Assembly: GCA_002328835.1 (NCBI GenBank)
Contig: DCWN01000030.1
Location: 1-46,358 of the forward strand
DNA from: Acidobacteria bacterium UBA2161
GTDB lineage: Bacteria > Acidobacteriota > Vicinamibacteria > Vicinamibacterales > UBA823
DNA: 46,358 nt
Direction of reading: 5' to 3'
Shown: piece by piece, positions 8,306 to 17,303 of the stretch
How positions within the stretch are numbered: the first letter of the stretch is position 1
How the letters are laid out: each line of letters opens with the position of its first letter
Position numbers and translations under genes: made by a program
Notes under the pieces: model-generated
What the model was told of the DNA's origin: nothing
Databases searched by the model: none
The model's input: only the letters and a program-made list of their open reading frames with translations

Positions 8306-9322
8306 CTACTCGAATCGGAGCGATTCGATAGGGTCGAGGCGCGCGGCTTTCCGCGCCGGATAGAAGCCAAAGAAGACTCCTGTTCCGGCCGAGAAGATGA
8401 ACGCCACGACGATGGCATCGAGCGACACTGCGGTGGGCCACGCGAGGAACTGCATCATGCCACGCGACAACCCGAAGCCAAGCGCGATGCCGATGAGGCC
8501 ACCGAGCAGGCTGAGGACGATCGCCTCGACCAGAAACTGGAAGAGCACGTCCTTGCCTCTCGCACCGACCGCCATCCGCAAGCCGATCTCCCGTGTTCGC
8601 TCGGTGACCGACACGAGCATGATGTTCATGATGCCGATGCCGCCCACGAGCAACGAGACACCCGCGATACTCGCAAGAAGGCTGGTCATCGTGCCCGTGG
8701 CGTTGGACTGGACGCTCGCGATCTCCTCCATGGTGCGCACCCGGAAGTCGTCGTCCTCACCCGGCACGAGTCCATGTTGCACGCGAAGAAGTGCGGAAAT
8801 CTCACCAGAGACCGCAATGGCCTGACTGGCTGACGCCGCCGACGCGGTAATAGTCTGGATGTAGCGGATGCCGCGAAGCTTCTTCTGCACGGTCGTGTAG
8901 GGAACGAACACGGCGTCGTCCTGGTCGTCGCCGAACATGCCAGGCCCCTTGGCGGTCATGACGCCGATCACCTCGAACACGTGGCTTCCGATCCGGATCG
9001 TCTGGCCGACAGGATCGGCCCCCTCACCGAACAGTGTGTCGCGCACGATCGAACCGAGCACCACGACCTTCGCGGCAGCGCGAACGTCGGCGGACGAAAA
9101 GAACATGCCAAACTCGGTTGGCCAGAACCGGATCTGCGGGGCCAGAGCCGCATCCTGCTTTGAGGCAAGGATGCTGAGGACCTCCCCAGTACGGCCCCAC
9201 TCTCTCCCAAGGCGGTGATCCTTCCCCGTAGCTCCCCGGCAGGTCGACCCCGGAATTCGCTGACTCTCTCCCTGTAACACCACCTCGCGTTCTGCGTAGA
9301 ACTCGACGGAGGGTGAAATGGC
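8306..9322 (-). pseudogene. MacB/FtsX-type ABC permease, 5'-truncated
   Basis: The frame gives the C-terminal two thirds of a MacB-like permease. It has a periplasmic segment (ISPSVEFYAER, FFSSADVRAAAKVVVLG, DPVGQTIRIG, VFVPYTTVQKKL) followed by three membrane segments with family motifs (GGIGIMNIMLVSV, TERTREIGLRMAVGA, FYPARKAARLDPIESLRFE at the end). The ABC ATPase or MacB N-terminal core and the first membrane helix are missing, because the frame runs into the oppositely oriented acyltransferase gene at 9318. The section coded at about 9142-9260 does not match the family, so an internal lesion is likely too. Intact MacB-family permeases have about 400 (permease only) or 650-800 residues. 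Non-functional remnant. Confidence 0.65.
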
Positions 9323-10562
9323 GGACTCACGACCGTTGAAGGCGGGCCGCATCTACTACATGGACGCGCTCCGGGCGCTCGCAATGCTGCTGGGCGTGTT
9401 CTTCCACGCCGCGCTCGCCTACGCGGCCCTGTTCCAGGGGCTCTGGCTGGTCGGCGACATGCGGGCCTCGTCGATGAGCCTCGAAGTCTTTGCGTGGTTC
9501 AGCCACCTCTTCCGGATGACGTTGTTCTTCCTGATCGCGGGCTTCTTCGCTCACCTGCTCGTCGAGCGGCGCGGCGTGAAGGGCTTCCTCAGAAACCGGG
9601 CGATCCGCATCGTGCTGCCCTTCGTCATCTTCTGGTCGCTGGCAACGGCGGCGATCTTCTTCGCGATCGTCTGGGCCCTCGACTACATCCAGGAGTTGCC
9701 CCCGATCCTGCAACTGGTGACCGAGGCCGTCGAGCGGGGCGACGACCCACCGCCGGCGACGACCGGGCACCTCTGGTTCCTCTACAACCTGACGTTCCTC
9801 TGCGCGATCGCGGCCGTGCTGTCGCGCGTTCGCTGGCAATGGGTCACCCGAGCGGCGACCGGCTTCTTCGCCTCGACGCGCCACCTCCTCTGGGCGCCGC
9901 TGCTGCTCGTGCCGGCGCTCTACTCGACGTCGATTCCGGTACCCTCACCCGAGAGCTTCACCCCGCAGCTGTTCTCGTTCGGCTACTACGGGCTGTTCTT
10001 TCTCATGGGATGGCACTTCCTTCGCCACCAGGGCTACCTCGACCTGATCGACAGGCGTCTGGGCGTCCTGGCCGGCGCGTCTGTCGTCGGCTATGTCGTC
10101 TACTTCTTCCGGCTACCGATCGAGGCCTTCTCCGTCGAGGTGCTCCGAACCTACGCCAAGGGCCCGCCGGAGTTGACCGGCTGGACCAAGCTGCTAGATG
10201 CCGCGCTCGAGGCCTATCTCTCGACGTACCTCACGCTGGTCATGCTGGCCCTGGGTCGCCGGTTGCTTGACTCGCGTAACCGGGCGCTGCGCTACATCTC
10301 GGACGCGCCCTACTGGATCTATCTCGTCCACCTGCCGTTGCTCTTCTATATCCAGGTGGCACTGACCCGCCTCGATCTGAACGTCTGGCTGAAGTTCGCG
10401 ATCTCGTCCCTGGGGACGATCGCCATCGCGCTGGCTGCTTACGAGCTCGGCATCCGCTACACGCCGATCTGGCGTGACCAACCGCTAGGGCTCGGGACCG
10501 CGCGCCGTCAGGGCATATCCCCGTACGGCATCGGCGGCACCTTGCCCCGAAGTCTCGCGTAG
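9318..10562 (+). CDS. Membrane acyltransferase (acyltransferase 3/OpgC-like)
   Basis: 414 residues with about ten membrane segments. The N-terminus YYMDALRALAMLLGVFFHAAL carries the family's D-x-(L/A)RA and histidine in helix 1. This is followed by FFLIAGFFAHLL, RNRAIRIVLPF (the conserved Arg pair after helix 2-3) and GHLWFLYNLTF, and near the end YWIYLVHLPL. These features define the AT-3/OpgC family, which moves acyl groups such as acetyl or succinyl onto exported glycans. The start ATG has the Shine-Dalgarno GGAGGGTGAA just upstream. The last 18 codons run antisense into the dinB-like gene, suggesting the original stop was lost or that the genes overlap tail to tail. The substrate cannot be inferred. 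Confidence 0.85.
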   Translation: MADSRPLKAGRIYYMDALRALAMLLGVFFHAALAYAALFQGLWLVGDMRASSMSLEVFAWFSHLFRMTLFFLIAGFFAHLLVERRGVKGFLRNRAIRIVLPFVIFWSLATAAIFFAIVWALDYIQELPPILQLVTEAVERGDDPPPATTGHLWFLYNLTFLCAIAAVLSRVRWQWVTRAATGFFASTRHLLWAPLLLVPALYSTSIPVPSPESFTPQLFSFGYYGLFFLMGWHFLRHQGYLDLIDRRLGVLAGASVVGYVVYFFRLPIEAFSVEVLRTYAKGPPELTGWTKLLDAALEAYLSTYLTLVMLALGRRLLDSRNRALRYISDAPYWIYLVHLPLLFYIQVALTRLDLNVWLKFAISSLGTIAIALAAYELGIRYTPIWRDQPLGLGTARRQGISPYGIGGTLPRSLA

Positions 10563-10984
10563 ACGGTCAGGGCGCCACGATGATGGGCGGTGTGGTCCGT
10601 GATTCCCCCGAGAATGGCCGCGCGCGGCAACCCTCCCATGATCGGTCCCTCCGGCAACGGCTGCGCCCACTCTTGCTCCGGCTTCGACTCGATAGCCTCC
10701 CTGGCGCTGGTGACGGCGCGTGTGAGCCAGGCTCTGGCTTCGGCCAACGAGGTGACCGCCCTGACCTTCTTGTCGTGCGCCTCGAAGTCCATGTCGAAGC
10801 CGCCGGGCCGAAACGCGCCCTCCACGAACCAGTCGATCGTCTGCGCGGCGTGAGCCACCTGCTGCGCCGCCGTGAACACGCCTTCGGCGGGTGCGAACGA
10901 CGAATCGGCCTCATCCAGAGCGCGTGTGCTGCGATCGAAGAACTCGATTGCGGCGTTCAACTGACCGAGTAGCTGTTCCTTCAT
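10508..10984 (-). CDS. DinB-family protein
   Basis: 158 residues, a four-helix bundle of the DinB/YfiT type. It begins MKEQLLGQLNAAIEFF and has the three-histidine-type positions of the family: a first His in QQVAHAAQTIDWF and the pair in TDHTAHHRGALTVYARL near the C-terminus, the classical HxxxH-like metal site. Related proteins include bacillithiol and mycothiol transferases. The ATG at 10984 is preceded by GGAGGTGAG; an upstream in-frame ATG at 11044 lacks one. It converges with the acyltransferase, overlapping by 55 bases. The exact thiol partner or reaction is unknown. Confidence 0.82.
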   Translation of the reverse strand: MKEQLLGQLNAAIEFFDRSTRALDEADSSFAPAEGVFTAAQQVAHAAQTIDWFVEGAFRPGGFDMDFEAHDKKVRAVTSLAEARAWLTRAVTSAREAIESKPEQEWAQPLPEGPIMGGLPRAAILGGITDHTAHHRGALTVYARLRGKVPPMPYGDMP

Positions 10985-11147
10985 CTCACCTCCATCCGTA
11001 GTCCCGTTCCAAGTCCAGACAGCGAATATAAAGCGAATGTTCAAGCTTCGTCAAGTCACCCAGCGGCTGGCCCTCTGTTGCCAGCCGCGCCGCGGCCTGC
11101 TAGCGTCACCCGCATCAGAGCCCAGGGCGAAAACGGAGACGGCAGTC

Positions 11148-12713
11148 ATGAGCAATTCAACACGCGGGCGCATCACGCGCCGGGATCTCTTCAGGTCGAG
11201 CAGCGCGGCGGCGACGGCCGCGCTCCTCGGCGGCCGTTCCCAAGCCGCCGGGGCGACCCAGGCGTCCTCTGGCGCGTCGCCGGAGGTCTACACGCGGCTC
11301 GGCGTCGAGCCGTTCATCAACTGCACGGCCACGCTCACCATCAACGGCGGCTCCCGCCTCCTGCCGGAGGTGGTCGACGCCATCGAACAGGCGTCGCACT
11401 TTCACGTCGATCTGGATGAGCTGCTCGAGGCGGCCGGCCGGCGGATCGCGGAACTACTCGAGGTCGAGTGGGCGCTGGTCACGTCCGGGGCCGCCTCGGC
11501 GCTGACCCACGCCACGGCGGGGTGCGTCGCGGGCACCGATCCCGAACTGATGCAGCAGTTGCCCGACGTCACGGGGCTCAAGGATGAAGTGGTCATCCCC
11601 CGTACGTCCCGGAATTCCTACGACCACGCGATCCGAACGGTCGGCGTGCGAATCGTCGAAGTCGACTCGATCGCCGAGATGGAAGCAGCGATGACCGAGC
11701 GAACGGCGATGGTGGCCGTGCTGGGGAACCGCTTCGAGGAGATGCGACTGGGCCTAACGACAATCGCCCCGATCGCGAGGGCGGCCGGCGTGCCGATCCT
11801 CGTCGACGCCGCGGCCGACTACCCGGTCATGCCGAACCCCTACATCCGCGACGGCGCCGACCTGGTCGCCTACAGCTGCGGGAAGATCCTTCGCGGGCCA
11901 CAGACCGCCGGCCTGCTCCTCGGGCGCCAAGACCTGGTGCGGGCCGCCGGGGCCAACGCCGCGCCGCATCATGCAATCGGACGCCCGATGAAGGTGAGCA
12001 AGGAGGAGATCGTGGGCGCGGTGACGGCCGTCGAAGCCTGGATGGCGCGCGACCTCGCGTCCGAGTATCGCGAATGGGAGAGCTGGTATGCGCGGATCTC
12101 GGAGCGGATCGCTCAGGTCGCCGGCGTGAGTGCCCGCATCGAGCCCCCCACCCGCGGCGGCCCGTTCCCGACGCTCCTCGTCGAGTGGGACCCGGCGCAG
12201 ATCCCGATCACCGCAGAAGAACTCAACACAGCGCTACGCAGCGGCCGCCCTGCCATCGCGACCCACGCGGCGGGTCCGGGGCACTCGTGCCGTCTGCGGC
12301 CGGCGGCGATGCGGCCGGAGGATCACCTCGTCGTCGCCGAGCGTCTCCACGAACTGTTTAGCCAGGTCGAAAAGGTCGACCGACGGCCGGCGACGGCTGC
12401 GCCAGCCGCCGATCTGTCGGGCCGCTGGGACGTCGACGTGACGTTCGGGCACGGCCGGGCGGAGCACGTACTGTTCCTCGAAGCCCGGGACCACGCGATC
12501 GCCGGCACGCACGTTGGCACCCGCATCCGCGGCGAACTCTCGGGTCGCATCGAGGGCGCGCACGTGCACTTCCGAAGCGAGTTGCCGTTCGAGGGGGTCC
12601 GCCTCGGCTACGAGTTCGATGGCACGGTGGCGGGCGATGAGATGTCCGGGACCCTCGACCTCGGGGAGTATCCGGCGGCCCGCTGGACGGCCAGGCGTCA
12701 TACGTACGCCTGA
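11148..12713 (+). CDS. Tat-exported SelA-fold PLP enzyme with extra C-terminal domain
   Basis: About 521 residues. Residues 8-33 are a twin-arginine signal (ITRRDLFRSSSAAATAALLGG). The body is a fold-type I PLP enzyme of the SelA/D-glucosaminate-6-phosphate ammonia-lyase group: INCTATLTINGG, LVTSGAASALTHA, ILVDAAAD (Asp220, pyridine-N partner) and AYSCGKILRGPQ with Lys246 in the Schiff-base position. From ~423 to the end a separate beta-rich domain follows (LSGRWDVDVTFGHG, LSGRIEGAHVHF, MSGTLDLGEYP), lipocalin-like in pattern. The ATG at 11148 is chosen because it begins the Tat signal and has GGAGA upstream. It is not the selenocysteine enzyme, since it is exported. A paralogue lies at 17304-18623. 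Probably acts on an extracytoplasmic amino acid or amino sugar (inference). Confidence 0.82.
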   Translation: MSNSTRGRITRRDLFRSSSAAATAALLGGRSQAAGATQASSGASPEVYTRLGVEPFINCTATLTINGGSRLLPEVVDAIEQASHFHVDLDELLEAAGRRIAELLEVEWALVTSGAASALTHATAGCVAGTDPELMQQLPDVTGLKDEVVIPRTSRNSYDHAIRTVGVRIVEVDSIAEMEAAMTERTAMVAVLGNRFEEMRLGLTTIAPIARAAGVPILVDAAADYPVMPNPYIRDGADLVAYSCGKILRGPQTAGLLLGRQDLVRAAGANAAPHHAIGRPMKVSKEEIVGAVTAVEAWMARDLASEYREWESWYARISERIAQVAGVSARIEPPTRGGPFPTLLVEWDPAQIPITAEELNTALRSGRPAIATHAAGPGHSCRLRPAAMRPEDHLVVAERLHELFSQVEKVDRRPATAAPAADLSGRWDVDVTFGHGRAEHVLFLEARDHAIAGTHVGTRIRGELSGRIEGAHVHFRSELPFEGVRLGYEFDGTVAGDEMSGTLDLGEYPAARWTARRHTYA

Positions 12714-12748
12714 AGCCCCATGACCTTCTGAGGCCACTCGGTCCTGAG

Positions 12749-13225
12749 GTGCAGCCACATCGCGCCGTCTTTCTCGATCTGAACGGGACGCTCGTCCTGC
12801 CGCTGAAGCAGGCATCGCTAGGCGCGATGACGTTGATTCCTGGCGCCGATGTCGCGGTCGCGCGTCTGCTTGCGTTCGGCTTCGTCTGTCCGGTTGTCAC
12901 GGTCCAGGCGAGAATCGAGAAGGGCCTGTTCACGGAAGCCGAGTTTCGAACGTGGTTCACTGCCTTCTTCGGCAACCTCGGGCTCGACGTGAAGGGGCCG
13001 TACATCTGCCCCCACAGGTGGGCCGCCGACGACGCCACCGTGGAACAGGCGCGGGGCTCGGCGTCCGCGGTGTCTGTCCTGCCTACGGCCGCGCGATCGC
13101 TGCCCAGCGAGCGAGTGCGTCCCGTAGCGCCCGCTCGGTTCTGCCCGCGGCCTCGACCACCTGCGACGTCGGCCCCAGATCGGCGCCCTCGACGATGCCG
13201 TAGAGTGAACCGAGATCGCCGTTGA
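12749..13225 (+). pseudogene. Truncated HAD phosphatase (GmhB-like)
   Basis: The first ~95 codons match the D-glycero-manno-heptose-bisphosphate phosphatase/HisB-N type: AVFLDLNGTL (motif I, with Asn in place of the second Asp), IPGADVAVARLLAFGF, VVTVQARIEKG (motif II area, usually VTNQSGI.RG) and YICPHRW (the CPH zinc-loop start). After this the similarity stops. The frame continues antisense through the end of the BNR gene until 13225, so motifs III (Lys) and IV (Asp pair) are missing. With the catalytic second Asp changed and half the domain gone, the product cannot be an active HAD enzyme. Confidence 0.6.
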
Positions 13226-16118
13226 GTCGCTGCAGACTCGACTCCAGAGTTGCCGCCGCCGCGTCGAGGGCGGCATCCGCGGTGGCCGCCCGGAACGCTC
13301 GCACCTCCTCCAATGCCTCGAAGTCCTGCCGCAGCAAGTCGGTGAGTTTCATCGACAGCGCAAACTGCCGCGCCAACTCGGCCTGCGCCGTCGTGACGCG
13401 CGGATCCATCGCGACGACGAGTGGCTGACTCTGCGACTGCCCACCGACGGTGAGCCGTACGGTGTAGCGGCCCGGCAGGACCGACGGCCCCACGGGCGAG
13501 ACCGGCGTGTTGTTGGCGACGGCGGAGATCGGATACCGCAGGCGCAAGACCGCTGGCCGCGGGTAGTGCATATCCCAGACGAACCGGTGCAGGCCCGCCT
13601 CCGCGGACAGCGCCTGCTGGAGGCGCGGCCAGTAGTCGGGGACGTTCTGACCCTCGAGCGGCGGCTCGAGCGGGTCGGCGCTGGAATGGCGACGGACGAG
13701 CCCGCCGTCGGCGTCGAGAATCTCCATCGTCACCGGGCCGCGCGCATCGTTGGCCAGGTAGTAGTGAAGAATGGCGCCGTCGGGCGGGTTCTCGCCGGCC
13801 GGCTCTTCCGGCGGCGGAGGCGTGTCCGTGTACTTGTTCCACCGGAAGCGCCAGGCCCGCTGCGGTTCGAACAGATGCGGGCCGCCGGCGACGGTCGCCG
13901 GCGCGATCTGCCGCAGGGGCGTGATGTCATCGAGAATCCAGAATCCGCGTCCGTGCGTGCCGATCACCAGGTCGTCGTCCTTGATGATGAGATCGCGGAT
14001 CGACGTGGCCGGGAGATTGAGCCGCAGCGACTGCCAGTTGTCGCCGTCGTCGAAACTGACGTACACCGTTCGCTCGGTGCCCGCGAACAGCAGTCCGGGG
14101 CGCCGCGGGTCCTCGCGGACGACATTGACGGGCCCGCCGTCGGGGATGCCGTTCGCGATATGCGTCCACGACCGTCCGCCGTCGCGCGTGCGATAGATGT
14201 GGGGTCGGAGATCGTCGAGCCGCAGCGTGTTGATCGCCGCGTAGGCCGTGTCGGCGTCGGTGTGCGACGCGTCCATGATCGACACCTTCGCCCAGGCGCC
14301 AATCTGTGCGGGCGTCACGTCGGTCCACGTCGCCCCGCCGTCCTCGGTCCGGTGAATCAGTCCGTCGTCGGTGCCGACCCAGATCGTGTCGGCATCGACG
14401 TACGACGGTGCGATCGTGTAGATGACCCCGAGCCGCGACGGCACGGCCGCCGGCGTGCCCAGGTACTTCCCCACCACGTCGGGCACCTCCCAGGTCTCGC
14501 GCGAGAGGTCGGGGCTGATCCGATCCCAACTCTGTCCGCCGTTCCGCGTCTTCCAGAGCGTGTTCGAGGCAAAGAACAGCGTCTGCGGATCGACCGGGGA
14601 GAAGAGAATCGGCATCGTGCGCACGACGCGATCCCCGCCGCTGCGCAGCGGCCGCGGCGTGATGTCCTGACGCTGCCAGGTGCGCCGGTCCCACCGCGTC
14701 ACGCGCCCGCCGTAGACGATGTCGGGGTCCAGCGGATCGGGTGCGACGTAGCCGTACTCCGTCACGCCGACGGGCGTCCAGTCGCGGTAGGTGATGGCGC
14801 CGAAGTCGCTCCGGCTGTTGACGCAGGCCGAGCCGCTCTCCTGCTGGCCGCTGCAGACGCGGTAGGGAAACGCGTTGTCGGCCGTCACGTGGTACATCTG
14901 CGCCGTTGGCTGGTTGTACCAGGAACTCCAGGTCTCGCCGTCGTTGACCGTGACGATCGCGCCCTGGTCGGTCGCAATCAGCATGATCTCGGGGCGTTCG
15001 GGGTTGATCCAGATCCGCTGGTAGTCGTCACCGCCCGGCGCGCCGCGCGGCGTCATGAAGGTGCGGCCGCCGTCGGTCGACTTCCAGACGACGATGCTAC
15101 CGGTGAAGACGATGTCGGGGTCCTGGGGATGGACCTTGACCTCGGCGAAGTCCGACCCGCGCTGCGTGACACGTGGATCGTCGTTGACCAGATACCAGCT
15201 GTCGCCGGCGTCATCGGAGCGGTACAGCCCGCCGTTGTCGCGCGACTCGACTGTCGCGAACATCCGGCTCGGATCGCTTGGCGCGATCGTGATGCCGATG
15301 CGCCCAAGACCGTCGTCGGCGAAGGTCGGCAACCCGTTCGTCAGCGCCCGCCAGGTGTCGCCGCCGTCGATCGACTTGAAGATGCCGCTGCCGGGGCCGT
15401 TGAACACGCCGTTCTCCCACGGCGCCTGCCGGGCTTCCCACATCACGGCGTAGACGATCTGGGCGTTGGTGGGATCGAACACGAGGTCGATTCCGCCCGT
15501 GTCTTCGTCGGTGTACAAGACCTTCTGGAAGCTCTGGCCCCCGTCGGTCGAGCGAAAGATGCCGCGCTCCTCGTTCGGCCCGTAGGGATGGCCGAGGACG
15601 GCGACCAGCAGCCGGTCGGGATCGTCCGGATCGACGACGATCTGGGGAATCTGCTGGCCGTCTCGAAGCCCCAGGTGCGTCCAGGTGCGACCCGCGTCGG
15701 TCGACTTGTAGATCCCGTCGCCGGTCGACAGGTCGGGCCGCTGCAGCCCTTCGCCGCTGCCGACGTAGACGATGTTCGGATTGGACGGCGCCACGGCGAT
15801 GGCGCCGATCGACCCGGTCGGCTGATCGTCGAAGATCGGATTCCACGTGTGCCCGTAGTCGGTCGTCTTCCAGACGCCGCCGTTGACGACGCCGATGTAG
15901 AAGACGTTGGGCTGGCTCGGAATGCCGGCGGCGGCCTTCGTCCGGCCGCCCCGGAACGGTCCGATCATCCGCCACCGCATCTCATCGAACAGGTCGGTGG
16001 AGTAGGTCTCGGCGGTCGATTGGGTCGCGATCGCCACAACCGGCGGTGCCCCCACCGGCAGCACGGCGAGACCGACCAGCAAGATGAGTCCGATTCCCAG
16101 AAGTCGTAGCGTGTGCAT
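13083..16118 (-). CDS. Exported BNR/Asp-box repeat beta-propeller protein
   Basis: 1011 residues with a signal peptide (GIGLILLVGLAVLPVGA). It is built from many sortilin/VPS10-like or photosystem stability-factor-like repeats with Asp-box motifs: STDAGRTW, STDGGQSF, SIDGGDTW, SDDAGDSW, STDGGRTF, TEDGGATW, TRDGGRSW and FDDGDNW. A C-terminal beta-rich region (after about 730) has the form common in large exported propellers of Acidobacteriota (RRHSSADPLEPPLEGQ, then an FVWDMHYPRP strand and a helical tail). No glycosidase acid/base pair can be assigned, so a binding or scaffold role is more likely than hydrolysis. It is the last gene of the minus-strand run that begins with the alanine racemase. 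Confidence 0.85.
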   Translation of the reverse strand: MHTLRLLGIGLILLVGLAVLPVGAPPVVAIATQSTAETYSTDLFDEMRWRMIGPFRGGRTKAAAGIPSQPNVFYIGVVNGGVWKTTDYGHTWNPIFDDQPTGSIGAIAVAPSNPNIVYVGSGEGLQRPDLSTGDGIYKSTDAGRTWTHLGLRDGQQIPQIVVDPDDPDRLLVAVLGHPYGPNEERGIFRSTDGGQSFQKVLYTDEDTGGIDLVFDPTNAQIVYAVMWEARQAPWENGVFNGPGSGIFKSIDGGDTWRALTNGLPTFADDGLGRIGITIAPSDPSRMFATVESRDNGGLYRSDDAGDSWYLVNDDPRVTQRGSDFAEVKVHPQDPDIVFTGSIVVWKSTDGGRTFMTPRGAPGGDDYQRIWINPERPEIMLIATDQGAIVTVNDGETWSSWYNQPTAQMYHVTADNAFPYRVCSGQQESGSACVNSRSDFGAITYRDWTPVGVTEYGYVAPDPLDPDIVYGGRVTRWDRRTWQRQDITPRPLRSGGDRVVRTMPILFSPVDPQTLFFASNTLWKTRNGGQSWDRISPDLSRETWEVPDVVGKYLGTPAAVPSRLGVIYTIAPSYVDADTIWVGTDDGLIHRTEDGGATWTDVTPAQIGAWAKVSIMDASHTDADTAYAAINTLRLDDLRPHIYRTRDGGRSWTHIANGIPDGGPVNVVREDPRRPGLLFAGTERTVYVSFDDGDNWQSLRLNLPATSIRDLIIKDDDLVIGTHGRGFWILDDITPLRQIAPATVAGGPHLFEPQRAWRFRWNKYTDTPPPPEEPAGENPPDGAILHYYLANDARGPVTMEILDADGGLVRRHSSADPLEPPLEGQNVPDYWPRLQQALSAEAGLHRFVWDMHYPRPAVLRLRYPISAVANNTPVSPVGPSVLPGRYTVRLTVGGQSQSQPLVVAMDPRVTTAQAELARQFALSMKLTDLLRQDFEALEEVRAFRAATADAALDAAAATLESSLQRLNGDLGSLYGIVEGADLGPTSQVVEAAGRTERALRDALARWAAIARP

Positions 16119-16187
16119 CGCGGGCCCTCCGTGCGGAACGTCGGTGCGAAACGCGGGAACTGGATCCTAGCACGCGAGGCCGGCGGG

Positions 16188-16643
16188 CTAGCGTGGGGCG
16201 TAGGAGTGCGTCCAGGTGATGGACGTCGACCTGAGCTGGTCGAGCGAGCCGGACCGCTCCCGAACGACGCGCTCGCCCAGAAGGACGAGCACCCTAAACG
16301 GGACCGGCCCGATTGCCCCATGCCGGTTGGTGAGCTGCACCCAGTAGCGATAGGCGCCGCCGGGTGCCCCGCCCGACGGCCAGACGACGTTCTCGACGGG
16401 TTCCTCGCACATCGTCTCAGGCATGGCGTTGCAGTCGACATCCAGGACGCCGCCCGACTCGACCTGACGTGCCGCGAACCAGACGTCTTCGTCGCGCGGA
16501 CTGCGGACATGGAGGTCGAGGTCGGCCGGACCGGTCCACAGGAGTCGGAAGGAGATGTCGCCGGTACCGGCATGCCGGCCCGGCAGCGTCGCACAGGCGA
16601 GTTGCAGGAGTGCGACGGTCGCGACGAGTGTCGCCACCCGCAT
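16188..16643 (-). CDS. DUF2135/YfaP-like lipoprotein
   Basis: 151 residues. The signal ends in a lipobox LQLAC, so it is anchored in an envelope membrane. The mature part has the DUF2135 pattern: FRLLWTGPADLDLHVRSP, SGGVLDVDCN, an acidic loop, then APGGAYRYWVQLTNRHG and VPFRVLVLLGE. The DLDLHV strand with a following Asp-rich loop is the mark of YfaP-type domains found next to large exported proteins. It lies just upstream of the BNR gene and downstream of the Skp-like gene on the same strand, so the three may be co-expressed. The ATG at 16643 is chosen over a GTG one codon earlier. Confidence 0.7.
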   Translation of the reverse strand: MRVATLVATVALLQLACATLPGRHAGTGDISFRLLWTGPADLDLHVRSPRDEDVWFAARQVESGGVLDVDCNAMPETMCEEPVENVVWPSGGAPGGAYRYWVQLTNRHGAIGPVPFRVLVLLGERVVRERSGSLDQLRSTSITWTHSYAPR

Positions 16644-16675
16644 CACGTTCGGCTCGCGTCGGGCACAGACGCCGT

Positions 16676-17218
16676 TCAGTCGTTGTTGGCCCGGTCCAGC
16701 TCCAGGATCACGTCGTCCGTGATGTCGAACGCGGCGTCGGCCCAGAGAATGATCGCGTTGGGTCGGACGAAGACGAAGCCGAGCGCGTTCTGTTCGGCGA
16801 CTCGCTGCACGGCGGGCGCCAGCCGCAGTTGGAACTCCTGCTCGACCTGCTGCTGCAGACCGACGTAGTCGGCCTGCACGTCTTCCAGGAAGCGCTGGCG
16901 GTCGATTCTGAACTTCTCGATGTTGCGACTCAGTTCGAGTCTCACGTCCTCACTCAGGACCGAGCCCGCGTCCCGGAGCCGCTGCTCCTCGGCTTGCAGG
17001 GCCTGATCGCGTTCCTCGAGCTCGGTCGCTCGCTCGAACTGAAATGCCTCGAGCCTGACGCGGAGATTGTTGCCGAGCACCGATTCGCTCGAGGTCCGGT
17101 CGAGATCGAGGAAGGCGATCCGCGCCACCGGAGACGCCGTCTCGGGCTCCGATTGACCGGCCGCGGTGCCGGCCGTGGCGATGACGAGCAGGCCGAGCGT
17201 GATGAACGTTCGTCGCAT
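16676..17218 (-). CDS. OmpH/Skp-like periplasmic chaperone
   Basis: 180 residues. A signal peptide (TLGLLVIATAGTAAGQ) is followed by ARIAFLDLDRTSSES, the strand that opens OmpH-family proteins, then by ~90 residues of heptad-rich coiled coil (Glu, Arg, Gln-rich; 55-145) and a return strand ALGFVFVRPNAIILWADAAFDITDDVILEL. This is the Skp tentacle design, which holds unfolded outer-membrane proteins. It has a model ribosome binding site. Its position next to two exported proteins suggests help with their secretion (inference). Confidence 0.85.
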   Translation of the reverse strand: MRRTFITLGLLVIATAGTAAGQSEPETASPVARIAFLDLDRTSSESVLGNNLRVRLEAFQFERATELEERDQALQAEEQRLRDAGSVLSEDVRLELSRNIEKFRIDRQRFLEDVQADYVGLQQQVEQEFQLRLAPAVQRVAEQNALGFVFVRPNAIILWADAAFDITDDVILELDRANND

Positions 17219-17221
17219 GCA

Positions 17222-17232
17222 TGACCTCCTTC
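17222..17232 (-). promoter_or_regulatory. Ribosome binding site of the Skp-like gene
   Basis: The minus strand reads GAAGGAGGTCA with the AGGAGG core 6 bases before the ATG at 17218. It is one of the strongest sites in the window and suggests high expression of the chaperone. Confidence 0.7.
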
Positions 17233-17303
17233 AGACGCCGGGTTGCCCGGCCCCTCTTCAGACGGCGAACCGACGGTGCCGGCCGTCGGCCCGAAACGCC
17301 GCG

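Noticed and set aside
13566..16109. An 847-codon open frame on the plus strand
   Set aside because: It is antisense to the BNR repeat gene, is rich in Arg, Val, Asp and Gly without any motif, and arises from high GC at third positions.
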